A stretch of 64,000 nucleotides of DNA from an uncultured Eubacteriales bacterium (lineage in GTDB: Bacteria > Bacillota > Clostridia > Tissierellales > Peptoniphilaceae): assembly GCA_900539225.1 (NCBI GenBank), contig UQBO01000003.1:62001-126000 (forward strand), in the 5' to 3' direction. Numbering within the stretch: position 1 is the stretch's first letter; every line of letters starts with the position of its first letter. Below the pieces are notes generated by a model, which saw only the letters and a program-made list of their open reading frames with translations, was not told the origin of the DNA and made no database searches. Below are positions 25,684-34,424 of the stretch, in pieces. Made by a program: the position numbers and the translations under genes.

Positions 25684-26325
25684 ATGAATAGGAAAAAATT
25701 TATTATTACATTTTTACTATTGTTTGTTTTTCTTTTTGGAAATATATTAAATAGTACAGGAACTATGGCGCAAAGGGAAGATGAAAACAATCAAGACAAT
25801 AATCAAGAAGATATAGATATGATTATTAACTATAATGAAGAAGACATGATAAACAGAAGAGACAGTGAGATTATTAGCGACCTAGATGAACTAGTTTTAG
25901 TCATGGTAGAAGAAGAAAAGAATCTTACATACGACGTTTATCAAACAACAAATTTAAGTGTAGAAGAATTTAATAAAGTCTTAGCGAAGACAGCTTTAGC
26001 TGGACAAGGAGAAAGTTTTAAGGCACTTGAAAACACATATGGAGTTAACGGCATATTTGCCATCGCAGTATCAATCGCAGAAGCAGGCTGGGAAGGTAGA
26101 CAAGCAAATACAAATAACTTCTACGGTATAAGAGGATCAAACGGATACCTAAGCTTTAAAACACCAAAGGACAATATCCTATACTTTGGAGAGCTAATAA
26201 CAAGAAACCTATATAAAGGCAAATCACTAAAAACATTCGCAAAGATATATTGCCCACCACGTCATAAGAAATGGCGCTCAGATGTCGTTTGGCTTATGGG
26301 TAAGTTAATGGAAGAAGTAAAATAA
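25684..26325 (+). CDS. Secreted glucosaminidase-domain protein
   Basis: Exported protein of 213 residues with a classic signal peptide (MNRKKFIITFLLLFVFLFGN, cleavage probably after TMA near residue 29). An acidic, asparagine-rich linker follows, then a glucosaminidase domain from about residue 95. Seen: the catalytic glutamate in SIAEAGWEGRQANTNNFYGI near 133, and the downstream FGELITRNLYKGKSL and MGKLMEEVK segments. It would cut the peptidoglycan N-acetylglucosaminyl bond. No cell-wall binding repeat is present. It stands divergent to the O-acetylation cassette, which may alter the same substrate. Confidence 0.85.
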   Translation: MNRKKFIITFLLLFVFLFGNILNSTGTMAQREDENNQDNNQEDIDMIINYNEEDMINRRDSEIISDLDELVLVMVEEEKNLTYDVYQTTNLSVEEFNKVLAKTALAGQGESFKALENTYGVNGIFAIAVSIAEAGWEGRQANTNNFYGIRGSNGYLSFKTPKDNILYFGELITRNLYKGKSLKTFAKIYCPPRHKKWRSDVVWLMGKLMEEVK

Positions 26326-26374
26326 GATTTAGAAGAAATTTATTAATATTAAATTAAATAGTAAAATGTAATCG

Positions 26375-26405
26375 ATAAGCTTGCAGAGATGCAGGCTTAT
26401 TTTTA
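26375..26405 (+). terminator. Terminator of the glucosaminidase gene
   Basis: ATAAGC-TTGCA (26375-26385) pairs with TGCAG-GCTTAT (26390-26400) across GAGA with one mismatch, followed by five T. Confidence 0.8.
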
Positions 26406-26585
26406 TGCGCAAAATATATCATTTAATATGAAAATCATAGAGAAAGATCAAAATTTTAGTAAAAACAAAAATTTAAACAAAAAACACCACTTTTTCTTAC
26501 ACTTGAAAAAAATCTTAGATTACACCCCAAATTCTTGCAATAAATATAGTATTTCATAAAACTATACACAAAAACAAAATAAACT

Positions 26586-26611
26586 ATGTTCATATTTAAA
26601 AATATGAACAT
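26586..26611. promoter_or_regulatory. 26-bp perfect palindrome, possible operator
   Basis: ATGTTCATATTT (26586-26597), AA, AAATATGAACAT (26600-26611): twelve perfectly paired bases per arm with a 2-base centre and no T run after it. It stands about 65 bases before the -10 box (TATAAT, 26675-26680) of the stalk-domain gene. The rest of the gap 26326-26719 holds the terminator at 26375 and AT-rich sequence with nothing else recognisable. Confidence 0.55.
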
Positions 26612-26719
26612 GTTTGGAAAGAGTAGGACAAAATATTATTTAAAAGAATACTAGAAATATATACAGATTTATTGTATAATTAAGATAAAGTAAAAGTATA
26701 TAAGTAAAGGAGATTTATA

Positions 26720-28156
26720 ATGAAAGCAAAAAAAGCAATATTAAGTACAATTATAGCCACACAAGTATTAACAGCTACAGTTCTAGCAGCACCAGACGAA
26801 GCAATCAAAGAATTTAATAAAGTAGCGCCAATTAAGCAAGAGATTAAACACTTCCAAGGCGAAGTAAAACTATTCATCATCAAAGACGGAGAAAAAGTGA
26901 GAGTCGATCAAAAGATGACAGACGGCTTAAGAGTTGTGAGTGGAAGAACATGTGTAGGAGTAAGAGACCTAGTAAACGCAATCGAAGGAGCCAAAGTTGA
27001 GTGGGACGGCACAAACCACATAGTTGACATCACATATGCTGGTAAGACAATATCATACCCAGTAGGCAAACCACTTATGTGGGCAGATGGCAAAGCAGTA
27101 ACGATAGACGTGCCAGCACAAATCGACCCAGCTATATCAAAAACATTCTTACCTATAAGAAACATAGCAGAGACATTGGGCTTCAAAGTCGATTGGGACA
27201 ATAAAGCAAAGGAAGTAGTCCTAAGACCAGGCGCAGGCACAGGGGTTACAACAGCCCAACAACCAAAACCAGCAACACAAACACCTACACCACAAACACC
27301 AACACAAAACAAGAACCTAGCATGGGTAACAGCAAGTGGGCAAAAAATACCAAAACCAGAAGAGCTACCTACAGCTAGATTTCAAAAAAATCAGATTATT
27401 GAAAAAGGAAGTACTTACGATATATATCCAACTGCAGCTGACATCACTAATAATGCAAATGGCTCAGTTACTTATTTTAAAGGTACAGTACTTGAATATA
27501 CATCACAAGCACCTTTTAAAAAAGTGGATACTGTAGGACAAAGACCAGCGAATTGGAGTATATTCAAGACTAACAAAAATGATACAAGAGTCGGAACTGC
27601 TATATTTACTAAAGGACACCCGGACTATGATAAAGAGTTTCAAAAAAGAGAAGAAGGCTTATTGAAAAAAGAGTTTTATTATGATTATGGTTTTGATGAC
27701 AATATTCTTAAATATAGAAATCAATGCGTAGAGATAAGCAAAGAAGAATATAGAATACAACACAAAAACTTAAATAGAAAAAAATCAGGAAGCTTAGGAT
27801 TAAGTGAAGCAGATTTATTATGCACATCCATGGATAAGATATACGATGCAACTGGTGTGGTTGATATTTCAGTTACTGGTATTGCTAAGGATAAATTTAT
27901 TAATAGAGTAATATTCTCATTAAATCCAGATTATTATATAACAAATGAAGGCGCTATGTTATCAACTGGTGATATAGATGATTACTTGAATAAGTATGGT
28001 GATTTTACTATAGATAAAGCAGTAATTTCAACAACAAATGGTTTATACTTCATTGATATACCAGATATATCATATAAACAATATATGGATGGTGTTAAAT
28101 ATAAATGCACAAATTTTAGGATTGGTTCATATATGAAAACATTATTAGCAAAATAG
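26720..28156 (+). CDS. Secreted stalk (copper amine oxidase N-terminal-like) domain protein
   Basis: Exported protein of 478 residues. Residues 1-24 are a signal peptide ending TVLAA. A copper amine oxidase N-terminal-like (stalk) domain spans about 50-172, with GRTCVGVRDLVNAIEGAKVEWD and KTFLPIRNIAETLGFKVDWD as its two repeated strands. A Thr/Pro/Gln linker follows at about 176-198, then a C-terminal region of some 275 residues that matches nothing I recognise. The stalk domain is common in surface proteins of anaerobic Firmicutes and is thought to be structural, not enzymatic. From about residue 210 the codons become visibly more AT-rich, hinting at a mosaic gene. It precedes another secreted protein by 18 bases. 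Confidence 0.75.
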   Translation: MKAKKAILSTIIATQVLTATVLAAPDEAIKEFNKVAPIKQEIKHFQGEVKLFIIKDGEKVRVDQKMTDGLRVVSGRTCVGVRDLVNAIEGAKVEWDGTNHIVDITYAGKTISYPVGKPLMWADGKAVTIDVPAQIDPAISKTFLPIRNIAETLGFKVDWDNKAKEVVLRPGAGTGVTTAQQPKPATQTPTPQTPTQNKNLAWVTASGQKIPKPEELPTARFQKNQIIEKGSTYDIYPTAADITNNANGSVTYFKGTVLEYTSQAPFKKVDTVGQRPANWSIFKTNKNDTRVGTAIFTKGHPDYDKEFQKREEGLLKKEFYYDYGFDDNILKYRNQCVEISKEEYRIQHKNLNRKKSGSLGLSEADLLCTSMDKIYDATGVVDISVTGIAKDKFINRVIFSLNPDYYITNEGAMLSTGDIDDYLNKYGDFTIDKAVISTTNGLYFIDIPDISYKQYMDGVKYKCTNFRIGSYMKTLLAK

Positions 28157-28174
28157 TAAAGGAGTGAATTTAAT

Positions 28175-30637
28175 ATGAAGAGATATATAACGGCATTCGT
28201 GATTTTCACAATGCTGTTTTTAAATGTATTTAGTATAGCGAGAGCTGAATGTACAGAGATAACTGGGGACGTTATAGAAACACAACAAAACTTTCAATTC
28301 CACGGCAATCCACCAGGTACGGCACCTAAGAAAGGAGATACAGTTACTGTTGATGGTCCAGATTTTAAATCTACGGCAACAATTATAGGAACAAACCCAG
28401 ATGGATCATATAAAGTAGGTATAGTGACTGAATCTAAAAATGCAAATGTAGATATGAAAACAGCACAATATGGCAAGGAAGCTTGGGAAGATACAAGAGA
28501 CAGTAATACACACACATCAAAAGGTAGAGGGGACAATGTTGGAGATGGATTCTTCTCAGATGTTAAGAGTGTAGATGGCAATAAAGTTTACTCTGAGGCA
28601 ACTTTGCATACAGGGAATACTCAATTTTCTCAGATATTAGATAAAGCTGCAAAAGAGATGGATAATCTTAAGGATAGTTATGATGCAAAAACATTTCTAA
28701 ATACAAAAACTAATTTAAAAGAAGGAACTCCAGCGTATGACAGTGCATTAAAATCATTAGAAGGTAAAAGTTCTAAAGATTTACGTAGATGGGCTGAACA
28801 GCAAAGGAATACACCACAAACAAGTTTTCATGCTAAAACAAATGTTGTAAAATCTGTTGTATGCAAGGAAACACCAGGTGTAGATTTATGTGATGACTTT
28901 GCGAACTGGCCAGACCCACAGCCAATGACTTGTTATAACGGACCAGTTACACCAGCAGCGGGTTCTTGTTCTAAGAGCATTAGAGAAGATGGACCTATAT
29001 CTTCATATACAACAAGAACTCCGCTATTAAACGATCCATTAACAAGAAACTTTGACCTATGCGATTTAAGTGACAAAAGAAATCAAACATTTGAAACAAT
29101 GTCAACATTTAGCAAGTACTCTGGTAAGATAAAAGCAAATCAAAAAAATATGCAGGATAAAATACCTTCTATCGTAAGTCAATATAATAATGAGCTTTGG
29201 ACAAGTAAGTTCCAAAGAGAAGATAGATTCTGGAACCCGTTCCAAGAAGGAGTTATATCTCCAGGTCTTCCAGTATATGCAACAGATAAAACACACTATA
29301 CAGTAGAACTTGACTCATGGAAAGATAAAACATATGTACCAAACAGTATACTTACAAAATCCATAAATTATGTAAAAGAAAAAGAAGGAATAAACAACAC
29401 TGTTGTTAGAAAATACAATGGAAGCAATATAAATGTATATGATAAAGCACCAAATCCTATAGTCACACACAGATATTTAGACCAAAAAGTATGGAAAGAT
29501 TTACGATCTACAAATATAAGATGCGACCAAAGATATGAACTTTTAGTTGAACCACGTTACAAATTAACAAGACATGATAGATATCAAAAGGTACAACAAA
29601 GGGATGTTAAAGGAAGAGAAAAGATAGAAACATACAACTGTTATCCATATGAATGTGGAGGATACGAAGAAGAATGGACAGGAAAGTATGATAAGGATGG
29701 CAAGAAAATAATGGAAGATGTATATGTTTCAGAAACTTGCTATCATACTTGTTGTAGAACAGCACCAGACAACCATCATCAAGAATGGCCAGATGGAGAA
29801 ACACAAAAATCTAGTCCAGCAGGTGAAATACCACCAGTATACGCACCTCGTGTAAAATGGAAATATAGAATAGGTGTTGGCAATGAATACCATGCATCTG
29901 CTAAGAGAATAACAGACAAGGCAAAATTAACACCAGTACCAAACAGCAAAGATACCCAAAAAATGAAATCTGGTTATGGTTTCAAATACAGTGGAGATAA
30001 GTGGAAGATAATTACTGACTATGATGAACCACAATTCAAGAATGAGTCCGATGTAATAAGATCAAATAAAAACGTAGCACTTACATTAAAAGGCAACATT
30101 AAATCACAAACAGAATATTTTGATCCAAATGTTCAATATAATAGTGCAAAGAATGCACCAGAGAGATCATCTTCAAAGGATTCAAGATACATTGAAGAAA
30201 GAATAAAAGCAAATAAAATTAAAAGTGATTTTAATAAGAACGCTATATCTAAATTTGTATCAAAGACTAAAGATGATGCAAGTCTATTGAGAATAAGACC
30301 ATATACAAAGGATTCAAGTGTAAGTGGAGAAAAAATCATTTATAGAGGCAGAGCTATAAACATGGAGACTCAATTTGAAGCACAAAGTGATCCAAATAAA
30401 TACTACCATGCATACTGGGTAACTAAAGGTGAACCTAATTTGATACCAGCATACAAGCAAGCACCTCTACACTATGTTCACTTGGACTATCCATCTGGAA
30501 CTATGTACGATATATACTCAATCAACAGAACATATATAAGGAATGGATTTACGATTGATGCATATAACACCGGCTCAATCAAGATAGTCGGCAACATGTG
30601 GGAGGACAGCTTCTCAAGACCAAATTTTAAGAAGTAA
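28175..30637 (+). CDS. Large secreted cysteine-containing protein, unknown
   Basis: Not recognised. The 820-residue protein begins with a signal peptide (cleavage probably after SIARA near residue 25). An early segment (about 48-80) contains KKGDTVTVDGPDFKSTATI and may be a small beta domain. The centre is rich in charged and aromatic residues. Cysteines cluster at about 227-300 (VVCKETPGVDLC, MTCYNGP) and about 488-530 (YNCYPYECGG, SETCYHTCCR), which suggests disulfides or metal binding outside the cell. No sortase signal, transmembrane tail or repeat anchor is seen at the C-terminus (SFSRPNFKK). AT-rich codons match the 3' half of the preceding gene; both are probably one operon closed by the hairpin at 30678. 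Confidence 0.72.
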   Translation: MKRYITAFVIFTMLFLNVFSIARAECTEITGDVIETQQNFQFHGNPPGTAPKKGDTVTVDGPDFKSTATIIGTNPDGSYKVGIVTESKNANVDMKTAQYGKEAWEDTRDSNTHTSKGRGDNVGDGFFSDVKSVDGNKVYSEATLHTGNTQFSQILDKAAKEMDNLKDSYDAKTFLNTKTNLKEGTPAYDSALKSLEGKSSKDLRRWAEQQRNTPQTSFHAKTNVVKSVVCKETPGVDLCDDFANWPDPQPMTCYNGPVTPAAGSCSKSIREDGPISSYTTRTPLLNDPLTRNFDLCDLSDKRNQTFETMSTFSKYSGKIKANQKNMQDKIPSIVSQYNNELWTSKFQREDRFWNPFQEGVISPGLPVYATDKTHYTVELDSWKDKTYVPNSILTKSINYVKEKEGINNTVVRKYNGSNINVYDKAPNPIVTHRYLDQKVWKDLRSTNIRCDQRYELLVEPRYKLTRHDRYQKVQQRDVKGREKIETYNCYPYECGGYEEEWTGKYDKDGKKIMEDVYVSETCYHTCCRTAPDNHHQEWPDGETQKSSPAGEIPPVYAPRVKWKYRIGVGNEYHASAKRITDKAKLTPVPNSKDTQKMKSGYGFKYSGDKWKIITDYDEPQFKNESDVIRSNKNVALTLKGNIKSQTEYFDPNVQYNSAKNAPERSSSKDSRYIEERIKANKIKSDFNKNAISKFVSKTKDDASLLRIRPYTKDSSVSGEKIIYRGRAINMETQFEAQSDPNKYYHAYWVTKGEPNLIPAYKQAPLHYVHLDYPSGTMYDIYSINRTYIRNGFTIDAYNTGSIKIVGNMWEDSFSRPNFKK

Positions 30638-30677
30638 AACACAAATATTAGAGAGGATTAAATAAGCACCAGCGCAT

Positions 30678-30703
30678 AGAACATGATTCGATGTTCTTTT
30701 TTT
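30678..30703 (+). terminator. Terminator of the two secreted-protein genes
   Basis: AGAACAT (30678-30684), loop GATTCG, ATGTTCT (30691-30697), followed by a run of T to 30703. Confidence 0.85.
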
Positions 30704-30828
30704 ATGTCAAAAGCGTTTTAAAATAATATTTAAAAACGCCAAAGCAAGTTGTAAAAGAATATTTTTCTAAGTGTAAGATATGTCTTGACAATTAAGAGAA
30801 AAGTAAATTGATTTAAATATAATTAATA

Positions 30829-30858
30829 TTGATAAATAACTTTCATATGTGATATAAT
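30829..30858 (+). promoter_or_regulatory. Promoter of the small membrane gene and tldD run
   Basis: TTGATA (30829-30834), 18-base spacer, TATAAT (30853-30858) preceded by TG one base upstream, i.e. an extended -10 box. Confidence 0.7.
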
Positions 30859-30876
30859 GTCTTAAGAGGTGGAAGT

Positions 30877-31062
30877 ATGAACGGAAAATATTTAATTAAA
30901 ACAGCATTTATTATTTTACTAGCATTCACTATAGCTAATGTAGTATACAAACCCATAGCTGCGTATACTGTTCCAGCATTACTTATTGTTGACCTTCTTT
31001 TAATCGTTGGTTTATGCACAAGCAAGCCTGAGAGAAAGGAGAAGAAGACTGATGAAAAATAA
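30877..31062 (+). CDS. Small two-helix membrane protein, unknown
   Basis: Not recognised. A 61-residue protein with two hydrophobic stretches, about residues 6-24 and 29-48, and a charged lysine/glutamate tail. GAGGTGG stands nine bases before the ATG, and an extended -10 promoter precedes it, so it is a convincing small gene. Its last 11 bases overlap the start of tldD, giving translational coupling. It may simply lead the tldD-tldE operon; no motif tells its function. Confidence 0.72.
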   Translation: MNGKYLIKTAFIILLAFTIANVVYKPIAAYTVPALLIVDLLLIVGLCTSKPERKEKKTDEK

Positions 31063-32476
31063 ATTATCACAGTTCTTATTGGATGCAAAGGAATGCCTTG
31101 TAAAGACAGTTGACTTACTTAGCAAGGACTTTGATTATGTATCGATACTTGCTACTGATACTGACTCAAGTAATTACATGGTATCAAAGAGCATAACACG
31201 TGTTGGCGAAGGCATGGACAGCGAGAGAGGTTTTGTAGCACGTGTATATAATAATGATTATTATGGTGAAGTATCTTTTGATAAGCTTCAAAGCCCAGAA
31301 GAGCTCTCCAAGATGATAAAAAAAGAAATTAATGAAAATTATAAATTTTATAAAGAGAACAATTTCTCTATGAGAAAATATTCTTTAATCGATGAGGAAG
31401 AATTTATTAAGGATTTTTCATCTGATTTAGAAATTTCTCTTGATGAGATGAGCGTTCAAGAGAAGATAAATTACTTAACAAATATAAAGGATAAGATGCT
31501 TAAAGAGTCTGATCTAGTTGTTTCTGCGAGAGCTATGTACATAGAAACTGAAGTGAGAAAGCTTTTTGTTTCTAAAAAGATGTGTTTGAATCAATCATAT
31601 GCTTTTACTAGCGTTATGGCTGAGGCTGACGTTCAAAAGGACGACGACTTTAGATATGATTACAAGAGCGTAAGCAGACTAGGCGGCTTGGAAGTACTTA
31701 AGGAGCTTGACAAGATATATAAAGAAGTTGTTCATAATGCGATTGAACTTCTTGGCTCGGAACTAGTTAAACCCGGTTACTATGATTTAATTAGTGCGCC
31801 AGACATCACAGGTTTACTTGCTCATGAGGCTTTTGGCCACGGAGTAGAGATGGATATGTTTGTTAAGGACAGAGCTTTGGCAAAGGACTATGTCAACAAA
31901 AGAGTGGCAAGTGACATAACTACAATGCATGACGGTGCCACAGCTATTGGCGAATGCTCAAGCTACAGCTTTGACGACGAAGGTACTTTAGCGTCTGACA
32001 CTGTTATTATTGAAAATGGTATACTTAGAAGAGGTATGGCGGATAAGCTATCTGCAATGTCTTTGGGCGTTAAGCCAACTGGCAATGGCAAGAGAGAATC
32101 TTTCAGAAGAAAGGCTTATACAAGAATGACAAACACTTTCTTTGAAGGCGGTATGGACAGCGTTGACGATATGATCAAGTCCATTGACTACGGATTTTTA
32201 CTTGACGGCATGAACAATGGTATGGAAGACCCTAAGAACTGGGGAATTCAATGCACTGCCATGAAGGCGAGAGAGATAAAGGACGGTAAATTAACTGGAA
32301 AAGTATTTAGCCCAGCAACACTAACAGGCTATGTACCTGACGTGCTTGAGTCTATATCCATGGTTTCTGGAGAAATCGAAATGAATGGCTCTGGTTACTG
32401 TGGCAAAGGCTATAAGGAATGGGTTAAGACTTCAACTGGTGGCAGCTACTTAAAGTTTAAAGGGAGATTAAGCTAA
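31052..32476 (+). CDS. tldD: Metalloprotease TldD
   Basis: Catalytic subunit of the TldD/TldE protease, which in other bacteria trims unfolded peptides and matures certain peptide antibiotics and toxins. Seen: the zinc motif HEAFGHGVEMDMF near residue 258 (HExxxH), DDEGTLASDTVIIENG near 312 and the C-terminal block GYCGKGYKEW-V-TSTGG. Length from the ATG at 31052 is 474 residues; an earlier in-frame start would run through the small gene upstream and lacks a ribosome site, whereas AAGGAG stands ten bases before 31052. The stop overlaps tldE by one base. No peptide precursor that it might process was identified beside it. Confidence 0.9.
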   Translation: MKNKLSQFLLDAKECLVKTVDLLSKDFDYVSILATDTDSSNYMVSKSITRVGEGMDSERGFVARVYNNDYYGEVSFDKLQSPEELSKMIKKEINENYKFYKENNFSMRKYSLIDEEEFIKDFSSDLEISLDEMSVQEKINYLTNIKDKMLKESDLVVSARAMYIETEVRKLFVSKKMCLNQSYAFTSVMAEADVQKDDDFRYDYKSVSRLGGLEVLKELDKIYKEVVHNAIELLGSELVKPGYYDLISAPDITGLLAHEAFGHGVEMDMFVKDRALAKDYVNKRVASDITTMHDGATAIGECSSYSFDDEGTLASDTVIIENGILRRGMADKLSAMSLGVKPTGNGKRESFRRKAYTRMTNTFFEGGMDSVDDMIKSIDYGFLLDGMNNGMEDPKNWGIQCTAMKAREIKDGKLTGKVFSPATLTGYVPDVLESISMVSGEIEMNGSGYCGKGYKEWVKTSTGGSYLKFKGRLS

Positions 32477-33756
32477 TGGATAGAATTAAAAATATTATTG
32501 ATATAATAAAAGAAAATAAAGAAATCTCTGATTTTAAGTTAATTAGGAAGAAAACATCTAGCAAGGAGCTTTTCTTAATAAGAGATGCTATAGATATGGA
32601 CAGGAGCGTTGAGACTGATGACGTGAGTGTGACTATATATGCTGATACTGAAGAACATGGCAAAAAATTTAGAGGAGACTCTTCATTTAACACAGCTCCA
32701 TCGGATAGTGGCGAAGAAATCGCAAGAAAAGTATCTCTTGCTTATGAGAGAGCAAAATTCATAAAGAACAAGCACTTTCCTTTAGCTGAAGGCACTGAAT
32801 TAGTAGATGAAAAAGCTTATATAGATGAGCTTGAGACTATAAAAAAGGTGAAGGACATAGTTTACAAAGACTATGGAACAAAATCTAAGATAAACTCATG
32901 CGAAATCTTTGTTAATAATATAGAAGAAAATCTTGTGAACTCAAGGGGCTGCGACTGCAAGTCTAAAAAGAGCGAGATAATTGTTGAATCAATTGCTGAT
33001 GCGTGCGGTGAAGCGGGCTCAATTGAAGTTTACAGAATGTTTACTTTTTCAAAGCTAAATGAAAAAGAATTTGAAGAAAATATTTACGAAGAGCTTAAAG
33101 AGGCAGAGGACAGAGCTATGTCTATGCCAGCTGAACCTATTGAAGCAGTTGATGTTATCATCACTGGTCTTGATGTTCCAGCCTTCTTTAACTTTTATAA
33201 TTATCAAGCAAGCGGCTCTACTCATTATATGAAGCTTAATAAGCTAAAATTAAATGAAGAGGCGCATAAAGGTGCTAAGGGCGATCTTGTAAATATCACT
33301 CTAAAGCCTGAAATTGAAGGCTCCGTTCACAATAGCAAATACGATAGTGACGGCGTTAAGCTAAAAGAAACACAAATATTTAAGGACGGCAAGATGATAA
33401 ACGTAGCTGCCGGTCAAAGATTCGCCTCATACATGGGTATTGATGCTACAGGTAATTTAGTAAATATCGAAGTAGCTCCTGGCTCTATGTCTATCGATGA
33501 GATGAGAAAGACTAGACATCTTGAGATAAAGAGTTTCTCAAGCTTTCAAGCAGATGCTTCTATAGGTATATTTGGCGGCGAGTTTAGACTTGCCAAGTAC
33601 TATGACGGCAAAGAAACAAAAATCATCAACAACGGTGCTTTTTCTGCTAATATCATGGAAAAAGGATTAGATATGTATTTTTCTAAAGAGATGATTCATA
33701 TAGATAATTACTATGGACCAAAATATATTTTAATTAAGGATGTGAACATAGGATAA
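32476..33756 (+). CDS. pmbA: TldD/PmbA family protein TldE
   Basis: Partner subunit of TldD (TldE, also PmbA), 426 residues. It follows the family layout but lacks the HExxxH zinc motif, as expected for the non-catalytic partner. Seen: the N-terminal DVSVTIYADTEEHGKKFRGDS region near residue 48 (given in part), a central ITGLDVPAFFNFY segment near 229, and the C-terminal GIFGGEFRLAKYYDGKETK block near 357. The start overlaps tldD by one base, and pyrE overlaps its stop by one base. A functional heterodimer with TldD is likely. Confidence 0.88.
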   Translation: MDRIKNIIDIIKENKEISDFKLIRKKTSSKELFLIRDAIDMDRSVETDDVSVTIYADTEEHGKKFRGDSSFNTAPSDSGEEIARKVSLAYERAKFIKNKHFPLAEGTELVDEKAYIDELETIKKVKDIVYKDYGTKSKINSCEIFVNNIEENLVNSRGCDCKSKKSEIIVESIADACGEAGSIEVYRMFTFSKLNEKEFEENIYEELKEAEDRAMSMPAEPIEAVDVIITGLDVPAFFNFYNYQASGSTHYMKLNKLKLNEEAHKGAKGDLVNITLKPEIEGSVHNSKYDSDGVKLKETQIFKDGKMINVAAGQRFASYMGIDATGNLVNIEVAPGSMSIDEMRKTRHLEIKSFSSFQADASIGIFGGEFRLAKYYDGKETKIINNGAFSANIMEKGLDMYFSKEMIHIDNYYGPKYILIKDVNIG

Positions 33757-34424
33757 TGTCATACAAAGAAGATTTTATACATTTAATGCTTAAATCGGAT
33801 GTTTTAAAGTTTGGCGACTTCAAGACTAAGTCTGGAAGGATGAGCCCATACTTTATTAACACAGGATTTTTTAATAATTCTGAAGAGATAGCTAAGCTTG
33901 GCGACTTTTATGCCAAAGCTTATATGGACAATATTAAATTAGATAAGCCGCTACTATTTGGCCCAGCATATAAGGGCATACCGCTAGTAGTTTCTTGCGC
34001 TGTAAGTCTTTACAAGAACTATGGCCTTGAGATCGGCTACTCATTTAACAGAAAAGAAGCAAAGGATCACGGCGAAAAAGGTATATTCGTTGGAGAGACT
34101 CCAAATGCTGACTCAGATGTAGTTATCATTGAAGATGTAATCACTGCAGGAACTGCTGTTAGAGAGTCTATCGATATACTTAAGCGCTACGACGCAAAAG
34201 TTAAGGCTCTGATCATCTCTGTTAATAGGATGGAGAGAGGCACTGGCGACAAGTCAGCTATTCACGAGCTTGAAGATGACTATGGTGTTAAAGTTTATTC
34301 GATACTTGATATAAAGTTCATCGCTGATTACTTAAGAAATAAAGAGATAGATGGCAAAGTATATATAGATGAAGAGATGTACGCAAAGATCATGAAGCAT
34401 CTCGATACTTATAAGGAAAGATAA
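33756..34424 (+). CDS. pyrE: Orotate phosphoribosyltransferase
   Basis: Makes orotidine monophosphate from orotate and PRPP in pyrimidine synthesis. Seen: KSGRMSPYFINTGFF near residue 25, GPAYKGIPL near 69, FNRKEAKDHGEKG near 95 and the PRPP loop VVIIEDVITAGTAVRES near 122-138. Length 222 is standard. No other pyr gene lies in the window, so it is separated from a pyrimidine cluster if one exists. One-base overlaps on both sides make it part of the long tldD-serS run. Confidence 0.94.
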   Translation: MSYKEDFIHLMLKSDVLKFGDFKTKSGRMSPYFINTGFFNNSEEIAKLGDFYAKAYMDNIKLDKPLLFGPAYKGIPLVVSCAVSLYKNYGLEIGYSFNRKEAKDHGEKGIFVGETPNADSDVVIIEDVITAGTAVRESIDILKRYDAKVKALIISVNRMERGTGDKSAIHELEDDYGVKVYSILDIKFIADYLRNKEIDGKVYIDEEMYAKIMKHLDTYKER

